DNA from: Setomelanomma holmii
Lineage: Eukaryota > Ascomycota > Dothideomycetes > Pleosporales > Phaeosphaeriaceae
NCBI GenBank assembly: GCA_010015745.1
Contig: ML978208.1
Coordinates: 62,001 to 126,000 of the forward strand
Direction of reading: 5' to 3'
DNA: 64,000 bases
Numbering within the stretch: position 1 is the first letter of the stretch; each line of letters opens with the position of its first letter. Below are positions 32,721 to 44,362 of this stretch, in pieces. The notes under the pieces were generated by a model. The model saw only the letters and a list, made by a program, of their open reading frames with translations. It did not search any database and had not been told where the DNA came from. The position numbers and the translations under genes were made by a program.

Positions 32721-35556
32721 GGCTGTGGTAGTGAAGGGAAAAGCAAAGGTTGCGGCGTGTTAAAGCGTCTTCATGGCGCAAGCTGGCGATCAGAGGGAGC
32801 GGAACTGGCGAGCAGGCGCCACTGCACATAAAAGCAGACAGGATCAACAGCCGGCTGGGGTCCTGGGAGAGCGGAGAGCAGGCTAGGAGTTGTGCTGCAT
32901 TGTGGTATCGTGAGTCTGACGGCGGCTACAACAGATTGGGCGGACAAGCGCGCTGCGCGAGAGAAGGCAGAGGCGAGCGCGACGCGGTCAGCTGGTGCGT
33001 GCGATTACTGAGAAGAATTGACCTGCAGCAGAGTGCAGGCGCGGAGTGCTGTCGACAGGGGTGCGGTATAATTGGGCTATTCGGAGCAGCTCGCAGGTCG
33101 TGGGGGTCGCCGGATGTGGATGCAGACTGGATGCTCAGGCAGCGGGCTGTAAGCAGCAGGCAGAAAGCGCGGTCGGTAAGACCCTGGAGTGCGAGCGGAG
33201 TGCGGAGTAGAAGCGTGGTGACTGCAAGAGGGCGTGTAGCGTTTGGGTAAGTGAATCGCGGCTCCCCTTTGTAATGTAGGGCGGCAGTAACGGTCGACCT
33301 CAGGGCAGGTACTCCAGGGTACCAGGAAACGGCGACCGGGCTGGGCTCCACTCTCCTGCAATAGGGCAAGCCCGTGCGAATTCTCTGCCCAGGGCTAGCA
33401 CTGGCTGCAATATTACGAAGTGCACCACAGCGCCATCATCCCTTGACTCCTCAGCCAGCACAGCCAAAGCGCCCAGCGCCCCTGGCCCGTCGTCGTCGGG
33501 CACCACGCCACTCCGCGCATCAATTGCGCGCCGTGCGGTGACATGACTCCACGGGCAGCTTCCTTGCAAACGCTGCTGCTAGGTGCCCCTAAGATTTAGA
33601 GAGCCGGCTTCGGCACTGGTACGCTTGTGAAACGTTTGAGAGATGACGTTGGTTACCGAAGACAATGTGTGGGCTCCAATCACAGCGCCCGCATGCGGCC
33701 TAAAAATCACAGCGTCAGGTACCCAGAAACATCGTGCCAACGCGTCGTATGCCATCAGCGCATGCACTCTACCTTGCTGAGTACCACACTAGCGACTCCC
33801 GCACCCGTCTCAGCAAGTAGGACGGCGCTGCGGGCTGCTGGCAGTATCCGAAACAAGAATTGGCACATCGTCAATACTACACAGCGCTGCCGTACGATCC
33901 GGCAGCAAGGCTGAGTCGTTGCAGCACGCAGTCGATGCTCGTGTTTGTTAATAATAATCCGTCACCGGTTTTGGTGCGCTGGCATATTGCGAAACACAGA
34001 GGATGCGTGTGAGCAGGCTTGGAAGCGTTGGCAGCATCGCAGGTGCGGCGTCTATCTTCATTTCGACCAGCGATTGATGTGCCAGGTCCGTAATTGCCGA
34101 CTCGTCTGGTGTACCGCGCATTGCAACGGCTCTTCGGACAGGATGCGGTGAGCACCCGGGGCATTTCGACCTACCAGGCAGTTGATATGCCCGCTGTGTG
34201 TCAGTTGGCTAAGTAGCGGTGATGAGCCACGACTATCAAACAGCGGGTTCAGCGAGTCGCCGTGCCTCATCTTGTGTGGAGCAGGTTACGCCGCATCTGA
34301 GGCTTGCTCCAGTTTCCGCACGTGGCAGGCGTCATTTCGAAACGAAGTGCGAGCTTGGGAGCCGGCAGAGCGGAGACGACCAGCGCCAATCTTGTCGCAT
34401 GGGTCGCGGCTGTTGACGGCGTATCCCAGCCAACCCCATCTCAACGGCGTGTTGCAACAGGAGACAAACTTTCCATGGCTTGCTCAACTGCTGCGGGACA
34501 GTGTCGGTTTCTGCCGCATCGCAAGATTCGTCGCTCGCGAAAAGATGACTCTTCGGCGCGCAACGATGCTGTCACTCCGTGCGTCGTATCCGCACCGCTG
34601 CACTGCGATGCAATGCAGCGAGTCGCGTGATTGCCCTTCGAGAAGCCAGCAGGATTGGCTGCCCCTGAAGCGGTTCACGAATCAGGCCACGTCCTCTGCG
34701 CATCAACCGCCGTTCGACCCAGCTGTGGCTTGCCAGCTCGTTCAGTCGTCCATATGACCTGTGAGCGGTGTGATGTCTGCTTTTCATCGTGAGCCTGCAT
34801 CCAATCGTTCTCCGGCTCCTTGTGATATTTTCTGGTACATCACTAGTACCTTATCGCAGGTATATGTGTTGTGTTGTCATGACTAGCGACTACCGTGATC
34901 GTAAATTGGGCATCACTCCCTTGCATGGCTTTTCGATCGTGTTCCAGATAGACTGACATTGGCGTGTGCTCTTCACTAAGGAAATGGGCACCCAGCGCAC
35001 CGTCACCAGCATCGTCCAGGTCAGAATTAGCATTTGCACGTACCTTCCCCTGCTCCGCGGTGATGTTTCACAGGGCTGTTGATGAATGACACGCATGTTC
35101 TCCGAATGTTCTAAGCCCAGTGTAGAAGTCAGCTCCAAAAGAGCGGAGTATTCTCCGATTATCGCTCCTTTATAATTAACCCTGGAGCAAACGTAAAGTT
35201 GATTTGCTTTGCACGGCGTATGCCATGAGGTTACGCACGATGCTGCAGTGCGCCGTCGATCTGCTTACGGCTACAAAGAGCGATTCAGTCGCAGGACCGG
35301 CGGGCGTTTGAATGCTTTGTCGCATGTGGGCTGAGCTGAGCTCATGCTGTTTAGAGGTCACACAAAGATGTACCAATCGGAAAGGGTACTCCCAACGTAA
35401 AATCCTTTCATTGAAGATGAGATCGGAAGCCGCTAAGTGAGCCTATCAGATCATACGCCTGCAACGTTGTCCATGAGGTGATATGTCGGACAACGAGGCC
35501 GAGCGCCGCAAGTAGCGACAGCGCTGTCTTGGTGACCATTTGGCGCAGCTCGACAG
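32721..35556. other. Intergenic, 2.84 kb
   Basis: Upstream of phospholipase C and downstream of the 709-aa gene. The first part is probably the PLC promoter and leader. A 191-codon plus-strand frame at 34182-34757 has irregular composition and no homology I recognise. No RNA gene or repeat was seen. Confidence 0.4.
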
Positions 35557-37846
35557 TCAAAGAGACGCATCAGGATCGATGAGATCGAGCTTCCCACTGT
35601 CGCTCGAGTGACTATCTGAAATGGAGAACTGCCGGAAGTATCGCGATGCCTCATTACTGCTGCTCGCCTGAGCTTGTTGTGAAATTTTGTCCGTCGCGCA
35701 TTGAGAGGGGTCTAGGCCGCTGCGGGACGTTTCTGCAAGACTAAACATCCTCGACGACATGGATGCGGAATCGTGAGATGCAATGTTCAGCATGGAGGCA
35801 TCAACAACCAAGTCCCCGCCGAACACACCATGCTCGACCTGTTCCTCATCCTCGTCCTCATCGCTCAACTCAACGAGTCGGTATCCAGACATGGCGCCCC
35901 GCGTGCTGATCGCCCAGGACCCTGCGGCTGGCACCAAACTCGCATTATCGTGTATTCCTTCGCGAGACGCACGGTCTGACATTGTTCTGAACGGTGTAGA
36001 GCTGACCGGAACGACCACGCCAGATAGCGGCAGGAATTCTGAAGATCCAGTCTGGTGCCTCTCCTCGTTGTCCTTATGCTGTTGCACTGTGTCCGAAGAC
36101 GTCTCTTCATCGCTTCCGAAGATAAAGTTCTGCCACATTCGCTCGTCTTCGTCTACCACCTGGAAAGTTGTATCGTTGCAGCGATCTAGATCGGTTTTTA
36201 GACCATGTGCGGGGGCTTGATGCTCTGACTGGGCGTCGCACATTGAGGCAGGCAAAGAGGCGGAAATGACAGATGAGCTAAGATGCGTCTGATTACCTTC
36301 AGTGGCATGTCGAGACCAGCTTGTGCCTTCAGCTTCAGGATTGCGTGCGGTGGGGTGATAATGCATGGCGCTCTTTCCGGCGTTGTCGGAATCTGTCGTA
36401 TGGCTCGAGCTTATATCGGGAATATCAAGAAATGACTTCCACGGCTTCTCATCGACGATCGCCGCAGCAGTCATAGCCTCACTTCCTGTTGGGAGTACAG
36501 CTTTGCTGCCAGGGTGCATGAGCCCCTTTTGGTGTGCGTCTGCGTTAGCTGTCTCGGGAGGTTCTTCCGTAGCCAATTTTCGAACGCGGCGCAAGGCATT
36601 ATGAAGATGAGAAAGTTTAGAAGACTTAGAGCTCTCGAAAACCAATCGGAAGGGCTGCTCTGTGCCTTCGACTCGCTGAGTAATACGAGGACTTGGTGTG
36701 ACGCCCTTTCCAGATGGACCTCTCGTGTCGTCACGGGAGTTGTCCCGGAGTACAGATGCTGTCGCCTCATCCCCTGGACCACAAGAGGCGCATCCATGCC
36801 TCGCACGATGCGTCTCGTAATAACCGAAGGAACTCAGTTGACTTACAGAACGCTCGCCAACCTGTGTGTATATCTCGCAGACATGATAGATTGTGCTAGC
36901 AGATGAGCAAGTGTGATAGGGAGAGTGCCAGGCTGCATCTGGCTCATTTAGTGAGTCGACATCATGATTCTGCTGATCGAAGAGCATGGACTCAGAGGAT
37001 GCATGGGATGGAGTGTGGTCCTCTGCTTGAATCGAGCACGCAGTTGTCAGCGCATCTGTTCCGATTCGAATACGAATGCCGTTGGCCTGATATTGGGGAC
37101 CGCATAGAGCAGAAGCGCCGGCACTGTGGTCGTTCGCATCATGGAGTCGCATTTTGTGGACAGGCGCATGCTCGTTGCGTCGAGCGGCAGCACCGCGTGT
37201 GCCACGCACTCTTCTACGTTTACCGATCCGATTTCTCCCCTCACTCGCAGGGAGAGGCAGCTCGACCGGTCTCGACGGTGCGACACCGATCCAGTCACGT
37301 TGCTCCAGCAGTCGCTTTCTGTTCGCTTGCAGAAGCTGGGTCTCAATACCGGCGTCTACTGATTTTCGTTTGTCTGGTGCTCTGTCTTATCTTTAAATCA
37401 GCACGTATACCCACCTCACCCTCGCACGTCCCCGCAGCTGCGATTCAGCGGCAGCAAACCCCACCTTTTGGGCCACTTCTGGGTAGTGGCGTCTCTGGCT
37501 CAGGTTGCAGTAACGTACTCGACACAACATGCCTTGAGCGTGCTCTGTGGTGATGTCCCAGCATCTGATGCTTATCCTCTGGCGAATACTCCCGATGATT
37601 TACATCACGGCGATGCCTGGTCGAGTGTCCAGTGTGACGGATGGACCCAGAGCCGAACGATGGCAAGTGTCCGGCGAGCTCAAAGTTGTCATCGTTCTGC
37701 AGATAGCTGGGCCGGAACGGAACGACAGGCGATTTGGAGCCATTTTGAAGGTGGGTGCGGGCTCGCACGAAGTAGGCTTTCTGTTTTTGAGTGACGCCCT
37801 TGTTTGCGTGCTTCATGCGCTGCAATGACCCGCCCGTCCAGTTCAT
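35557..37846 (-). CDS. Fungal-specific hypothetical protein, 709 aa, two exons
   Basis: Exons 37846-37519 and 37358-35557 are joined by a 160-nt intron with a strong GTACGT donor and AATCAG acceptor; total coding length divides exactly by three. Exon 1 contains FVRARTHLQNGSKSPVVPFRPS. Exon 2 begins with DAGIETQLLQANRKRLLEQR, then DWIGVAPSRPVEL and RIGKRRRV. This module order resembles a family of uncharacterised ascomycete proteins, the last part looking like a nuclear-localisation signal. Further on come FRLVFESSKSSKLSHLHNALRRVRKL and DERMWQNFIFGSDEE, short conserved-looking islands in otherwise disordered, Ser/Asp-rich sequence. A regulatory or chromatin-linked nuclear protein is my inference only. 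Confidence 0.72.
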
Positions 37847-40160
37847 GCTCGCAAAGCGTTACCGCGGGCAAAGTGGAAAGTAGAATCAGAAGTGTGGTGG
37901 GTAGTAAAGGTAACTCGCTCGCGAATCGCCATTTGGGACATGCGCCTTCCATCTGATCAAGAGCGCAACCTATCGCGCCTGCCTCATGTGCCAGTCCAGT
38001 CGATACCCTCGCGAGCGCAATCACACACGTGGTCTGTGGGCACCACAATCCACCTCTGCATCCAGTACCCCTTCGCATCGCCAATGGAAGTCCAGTACCA
38101 AGTGGTCAGTTGATGGTTTCCTCTCTTTTGAGATCAGCACTCTGTTCTCCCCACAACTCGCGAAGTTCCATGGGGTGATCTGCATCCTACATTTTTGCTC
38201 CACAAAAGCGAAAACCAAAGCTACACCGGTGGATCTTGCGCTCGGCGAGCTCGTCGGATAGACGGCACACGCAGATCGTAATGCTGTTCAGATGGGCGGT
38301 TCACCGGGCTCTATTCTACGTTGCGTATGAAATGCTCGCATTCACACGCTCCCGCACATCTCGAAAGCCAGCCGAGCGCGAATCGCGCCCCAATCGCCGC
38401 CCTTGATGGATAGTTCGAAACACCGGAGAATGCGGGTGTCCCGCCTTAAGCTCTTGGGCCACTCTCATCTCATGTCTTCCCGCTGAACTCACATCTGGGG
38501 TCACTAGGAGCATGTCTGTCGCTGCAACCGCCATTTTGGCGTGAGGAGGAACACGCGCACGAAAAAAAATTGGATTCGGTTCTGCCACTTCCAAAATCGA
38601 TTTCCCTGATTGCCGCCGCAGGGACAAATAACGGTACCATGCTCAAACCAGTCGCTGCTTGCCACAACGTTCAAGGTCGAAGCTAGCTGTTCGACGACTG
38701 GCATAAGATTTCGTCATTGTCATTGCGACGTTCTGGTGAATACTCCTTGGCCATCCGACATACAGCTGCAATAGGCGTACATAGCTGCAAAAGAGTGCGT
38801 GCTAATTGTTGTCCTGGTCGACACTGCCGCTCACAGCCCGTCTGCACAGAGGTACTTGGATGTACCAGTTACGTCAAGCGTTGCAATGCAGTACTTCTGT
38901 GGGTACTGCCATATAAGCGACTCCACTACATGTAAGCTGTTGCCTGTCGCGATTATGCACGTACCTTTCTTCCATGCGAACGATGCTCAGCTCGCTGCAA
39001 GCATGTGAAGCGTGCGATAAGGACTACGTGTACTGAGAGGAGGTCACTATCGCTGATTGGACATTTAGATCGAAGCACACTCAATGTTTGCAGCGGTAAA
39101 AACAACATATATCGTGTCCTTTGATACGGTGCAGAAGACGAAGAAACGAAATACACAGAGACTGGTCTAGTATGGCTGAGGTGGGAATGTCTGCCGAAGT
39201 ACTACCACTGCCCTGAGCCTCAACTTTCCCTTGTGAAGTCCCGGTCCTTGGCAGCGAGAACACGCCCGGGTCATTCTCGTCTTGAAGCAATGAGAGCTGT
39301 CGATCACAACGTATGGTACACCGAAGACGACTTTGACTCGCTACTTCGCTGAGTTGCTCGGCAGTCTCGAGGAACGCGCTTCGGCCAAATGTACCCTAAT
39401 CAGCATATGATGTCACTGTGCAGGGGAACTTCATAGTTTTGCAACATCGTCCCACAACGACACTCGAGCGCGGCCGTGGCAAGCACATGGTCCTGCAGGG
39501 AACTGCAAGGCCCGAGATGCTTCACCAATCTATTGCTTCGTCGCGCTTGAGCTGCAGAGGCGCAAGCTGCCGTTTGCCGTGCCCGCATAACCACGTCCAT
39601 CGCCCTTGCCGACACCGAGGGCGAATGAGATCGCACAACCAGAACACAATCTTCTCCCTGACGGCTAAATCACGCAATGCGTGCGGCACTGCTGTCGATG
39701 CGCCGACGCATCCCAGGGCTCGTTGTTTCTGACCGCACAAATATGACGCCATGGGATCCACACCAAAGCACAACGGCGGCTCTCAACTGATAAGCTTTTT
39801 CACTCGGGGTCCAGTAACTGACGTGCGAGTGCAGAGAAACCGGCCGCATTGGGTTCGGCGACTCGGTGTCATGAATAATGTACTGCTCAGGAACGAAGCG
39901 CGATATTCTGTGGATGGTATATAGATAGCCAACAAGGCCATACACCGACTCCAAAATTCTGTATCCAAAGTCCTCCACCTGCCCACTTCTTTCTCCGCTG
40001 TTAGCGAGCAACTCCTGGAGTCCCAGCCGTGCAGAGAATTTGAATATATAAAGGCCACTTTTCCTCCACAACCCCAGATCTATTTCACAACAACACCGAG
40101 ACTAGTCACATTACCGACTTTCGTAGCATCTTCTTATACATAACCCCCACAAACTCCACA
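37847..40160. other. Divergent intergenic region, 2.3 kb
   Basis: Lies between two genes transcribed away from each other (the 709-aa protein and the HAD hydrolase), so it contains both promoters. Apart from a TATA element near its right end, no element or gene was supported. Confidence 0.45.
40045..40052 (+). promoter_or_regulatory. TATA box of the HAD hydrolase gene
   Basis: TATATAAA, a perfect consensus match, 109 nt upstream of the ATG at 40161. It is followed by a pyrimidine-rich and then CA-rich leader typical of fungal transcription starts. Confidence 0.6.
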
Positions 40161-41506
40161 ATGTCTGCACCGTCTCTCATTGTACCGCCTGCGGGCAACC
40201 GTTTCACGCGTCGCCTATCATCGATGGAGGCAACCCGCGAGAACGTCCAGATGGGCCCAACTGTCATCGTTCCTCCCCAACACCTCATGGCCCCATCAGC
40301 TGGGTCAGAGATTGCCACAGGATTCGAGACCGCAAGGCATCGCCTCGAGTCGGCAGCTTCGCCAGGCTCACCACTCGTCACACCTCCTGAGACCTCAGTA
40401 ACCGACAAGTACGCATTTGCGTTCGATATCGATGGTGTGCTTATCCGAGGTGGCCGGCCTATCCCAGAGGCCATCGAAGCCATGAAGATGTTGAACGGCG
40501 AGAACGAGTATGGCATCCAGGTGCCGTATATCTTCGTCACAAACGGCGGAGGCAAGACTGAAGCTGAGCGATGCATACAATTGAGCCAGCAATTGGAGAT
40601 GGAGGTCTCCCCAGGCCAATTCATTTGCGGACACACCCCCATGAGGGAGATGGCTGAGAAGTTCAACACTGTGCTCGTTGTTGGTGGCGAGGGTGAGAAA
40701 TGCCGCATCGTTGCCGAGGGCTATGGCTTTAAGGACGTGTAAGTCGAAGTCTCCAGATCAACATCTCGACGTGAAACTAACAAATATCTAGTGTCACACC
40801 TGGAGATATTATCAAGGACAATCAGGATACGACTCCATTCCGCAAATTGACCGATGATGAATACAAGAACTCGCGCGCACGCAATTTTGCTGAGGTCGAG
40901 ATCGAAGCCATCTTCGTCTTTGCCGACTCTCGCGACTGGGCTTCAGATCAGCAGATCATTCTCGACCTCTTGATGTCGAAGAATGGCCGTCTTGGCACTC
41001 GGTCAGAGAACTACGATGAAGGTCCACCAGTCTTCTTCTCCCACAACGACGTCGTCTGGAGTGCTTCCCATGACTTGACTCGCATCGGCATGGGCGCTCT
41101 CCGGGTATCACTCGAGGCCATGTACAAAGCTGTCACTGGCAAGGACCTTCAGACAACTGCTTTTGGCAAGCCTCAGATTGGCACCTTTGAATTTGCGACC
41201 CGATTGTTGCAAGAATGGCGCAAGGAGACTCACAACATCGACTCACCGCCGTCCACTGTTTACTTCGTTGGTGATACCCCGGAGTCTGACATTAGGGGTA
41301 CCAATGAGTACAACGAGCAGACCGACGAGGCGAACTGGTACTCCATCCTCGTCAGGACTGGTGTATTCCAGGAGGGCACCAAGCCTCGTTTCACGCCCAA
41401 GGCAACTGTGGACAACGTCCTTGAAGCTGTAAGGCATGGTATGGAGCGCGAGTACAAGAAAGCTCTCAAGGAAAGCATGCTCCAGACCGGGGTCATCGAC
41501 GAGTAG
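40161..41506 (+). CDS. HAD-superfamily subfamily IIA hydrolase, CECR5-like, 430 aa
   Basis: Exons 40161-40738 and 40792-41506; the 53-nt intron has a GTAAGT donor, an ACTAAC branch and a CTAG acceptor. Motif I is FAFDIDGVLIRGG, with nucleophile Asp and DxDG pattern. FVTNGGGKTEAER is the motif II region of the CECR5-like (TIGR01456-type) group. GKPQIGTFEFA supplies the motif III Lys, and FVGDTPESDIRGTNEY the acidic motif IV. The first about 85 residues are Ser/Pro-rich with several Arg and could be a mitochondrial presequence or a disordered leader. Family members are phosphatases of unsettled substrate. The C-terminal helix is Lys/Glu-rich. Confidence 0.94.
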
Positions 41507-43220
41507 GAATCAGCTCAGCGACACTTTTCATTTGGCATAGCATTTGGTGTTGGACAACTTGGGTATATATTTTCACTTCTCTTCACATGACAGGCGTTAT
41601 CGCCTTTACGCATAGGTCTATGGCTGGAAACCAGACCATGATCGACGAACAAGAATAAGACACAGGAGTAGACGTTAATGATACCAGACGAGCCCAGATC
41701 GTCAAAGTAAAACAAAATAATTCATCACCAGTTCAAAGTAACCAAAATGACCTCTCTTCTTGTTCCGAATAGTTGCACACTCTTCCACGATGTCATAAAC
41801 CCCATCACCTCCATGCGATAGACCCATGGCCAACAGTTCCCAGCGTTGCCAGGCGTGCAGCTCATACTGACATGCATCCTCAATTTCCTGCTTCCTGCAC
41901 CTCCACTGTTGCTCACCAAGACTTCAATCTCACAGGAAATATTCACCGAGCAGTACCCTGCACAACTGTGATAAGCATGCGAAACTTCAGAAAGTCAACG
42001 TCTTTCGCGCAAAAGAGCCGACCCGCATCCTTACCACTCGATGACGGTCAATCGGAGCCCTTCGGCCACCTCCAGCCAATCACACAAGTCGGCCCGACAC
42101 ATGCCCGCTAAGTGACATTCGCATCTCGATGCAAGTACAACGTTTTGTCTCATCCGCTCGACACTCCATGTTCCTTGCAATGTAGCATTCCAAATGCCTC
42201 AGCCATACAGTACGTACCGGTACAACGTCTCCACAGCGGGTGTCACGTGCGCGCAACAAGCCTCGCGGTCCACACAGCCCGAGCGCGCCGTTTCACGTCA
42301 AATTTAAACCTGCGCGTCGTTTCCAGCCCGTGGGAGACCTGATCCCCAGTTCTGCCCCTGATTCTCATTTTCTGGATGATAGCGTCCAAGCGAAACGTGC
42401 GCAGTCCTTCATCAAAGTTTCTTGGAACACCCCGGGCCCAGTGTCTCTCGCGCTGCCATGATGGCGATGCAGGCGTCCCCGGACCCAGTGATATTTTCCG
42501 TGGACTGGGGACGCTGGGAATGAGATGCGCCAGGGTATGCTGGAGATGAGATGAGACGAGGGTGAGCGGGTTGGAATGGATGGAAGGGATGGCTTGTTAG
42601 AGATGGGAGTGGCGGGTGAGGCTTAATTTTGGAAATGCGGTCGCGAGTTGACGGGCCCTTGACCCAGACCTTCCGGTACTATATGGGACTTGTCGATATG
42701 ATAAGGTGTGTGAGAGGAGTCAACAACAACATGTTGAGAGTACTCGCAGTTTCGCATAGAAGGACGCTACGAGGTTGACGCGTCGCTCACACGAGACAGG
42801 AGTTGTCGCCAGAGACACGTCGCAACGAAACGCTGCAGCCAAAAGTTGAAGGAAGAAACTTCGAAGGCTGATATTTATACAGACGAGGGCAGGCGCGAGA
42901 TCTCGATGTCTGCAAACTGCCGGATAAGTGCGTACCAGCGAAATTTTCGCTGCAGAAAGGAGTCGATGCATAATTACCTTCCTTTTCTAAGCCAGTGCTC
43001 ATATTTTGGATCCGTTCTCTTTAGCCTTCTTTTGGTCCGTCCCTTTGTTCAAAAGTTGCGGGCTATCAGAGATGCGCTGATGCTTACACATCACGCCAAC
43101 TGCTTACGCAGCCCACCCTCCACTTCATACTTTCCAACTACGGCAAGAGGACCTCGAAAACACTCACTGGAGCCTTGTTCCATGTACACAACCAGCGCAA
43201 GTTGTCAATTCATCTCGTAC
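41507..43220. other. Intergenic, 1.7 kb
   Basis: Between the HAD gene and the tRNA. The first part is the HAD 3' UTR. No coding sequence, repeat or further RNA gene was recognised. Confidence 0.4.
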
Positions 43221-43225
43221 AAAAA
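43221..43225 (-). terminator. RNA polymerase III terminator of tRNA-Asp
   Basis: Five consecutive T residues on the minus strand, about 20 nt downstream of the tRNA 3' end. Confidence 0.65.
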
Positions 43226-43244
43226 CATAAGACACAACCAGAAG

Positions 43245-43333
43245 CTCTCAGAGAAGGATTTGAACCTCCGTCTCCAGCGGGTTGAAATTGTCGAAATGAC
43301 AAGCTGGAATACTGACCACTATACTATCTGAGA
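43245..43333 (-). tRNA. tRNA-Asp (GTC) with a 17-nt intron
   Basis: A full cloverleaf can be drawn. The acceptor stem TCTCAGA pairs perfectly with TCTGAGA. The D arm is GTAT-AGTGGTCA-GTAT, the anticodon stem CCAGC/GCTGG, and the anticodon loop TTGTCAC with GTC. The T arm is GGAGG-TTCAAAT-CCTTC. The discriminator is G73, the known identity base of fungal tRNA-Asp. The mature RNA is 72 nt including the discriminator. An insert of 17 nt sits at the standard place, one base 3' of the anticodon, and carries GACAA, which can pair with the anticodon-loop TTGTC as in classical pre-tRNAs. The T-loop region GGTTCAAATCC is a consensus B box. Confidence 0.93.
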
Positions 43334-43674
43334 TGAATCATGTGGTGTTGAGAGAGGGTGTAAATGAGTTGTATATATAGGAGAAGAGTAGAGAAGAGGA
43401 TTGGTGAGGGTAGTGATGATTTGCGACGTTGCTATCGGAGCTGGAAGTCGGATGAGTTAATTGTGAGGGGATTGGGGATGGAGGATGTTGAGTAAGCAAC
43501 ATATGCAAGGTGCTGAGAAAGCATGAGGGCGATATCTTATTTGTGTTGGTCTAATTGGGAAGCATGGCAGACGAGGGTGATCAGCACAGGCTTGCAGCTT
43601 GCGAACTATGTTCCACTGTTTTTACCAGCATTGAGTCTCGAACAGCTCAAACTGACATCCATTCCGTTCCTTAG
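43334..43674. other. Intergenic, 341 bp
   Basis: Between the tRNA and the small frame-broken gene. Purine-rich with a TATATATA run near 43.37 kb. Nothing else was seen. Confidence 0.4.
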
Positions 43675-44188
43675 CTAGTCATAAGCATGTTTCTTTTTGT
43701 TGCCTCTTTCCCAATCATTTTCATGGTCGACTTGACCAATATTGTCCATAGCTTTCCCATCTAATTTTGCTGCAGCAGCAGTCTTCTCCTTTGTGATTAA
43801 GCCATCATACTTCACATCCTCCATGAAATCCTCCTCATCCTCTTCGCCAGAGTACACACTGACCTCCTCATCCAATACCAACCTCTTTACAACCCTGACT
43901 TCCGTAGTTTGGATCCCATTGTTGCGCATAACTTGGTTGAGCTCAAGGGAGCCAAAATAATATCCAAACTTGTCAATTTCTTCTGTCTCAAGGTACCGCT
44001 GTCCAATTTTCGTCCTCGTCGTGAATCTTGCGAATCAAAACTCTGGCCTTCTTGACGGCTTCGGCTTTGGTCGTGTGTATGCTACGGATGCTCTTGCAAC
44101 CGAATTTGTCAGGGTAGTGACCATAATCTTGGCGTTGCACAAGGTATACGTAGAGTGGCGGCGCGTCACCAAGTTGCGGTGTAGACAT
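43675..44188 (-). CDS. Small hypothetical protein with a single-base frame break
   Basis: Two adjoining frames both look coding. The first, from ATG 44188, reads PPLYVYLVQRQDYGHYPDKF, then HTTKAEAVKKARVLIRKIH, ending DEDENWTAVP. The second continues immediately with RYLETEEIDKFGYYFGSLEL, then VVKRLVLDEEVSVYSGEEDEE and a Lys-rich end. They differ by one base near 43998-44005, next to an AAAA run. The overall form (an N-terminal strand of YVYLVQ type, a TKAEAVKKAR helix, an acidic tail) resembles small fungal proteins of unknown function. A 55-nt intron (GTACCT...TTGAG) could also join the frames, but it would discard well-formed sequence and use a weak acceptor. Either a recent frameshift or a base-call error is likelier. 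Confidence 0.5.
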
Positions 44189-44362
44189 AGCAGCCTGTCG
44201 AATCGTGTGCGGAGATGAATGTTAAGATATAGAATATATGCATGCAAGTGACAGTCAACAGAACATTACATAGACGCACCGCCGATCATAGCGCGCGCTT
44301 GACGTCATTGTCCCAGGTCGAGACGGTAGTATGAGACGTCTGAATGCATCCTCGTTGTACGC

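Noticed and set aside
34182..34757. 191-codon plus-strand frame
   Set aside because: No conserved motif and no usual start context; similar-length frames occur in other registers, as expected by chance in GC-rich DNA.
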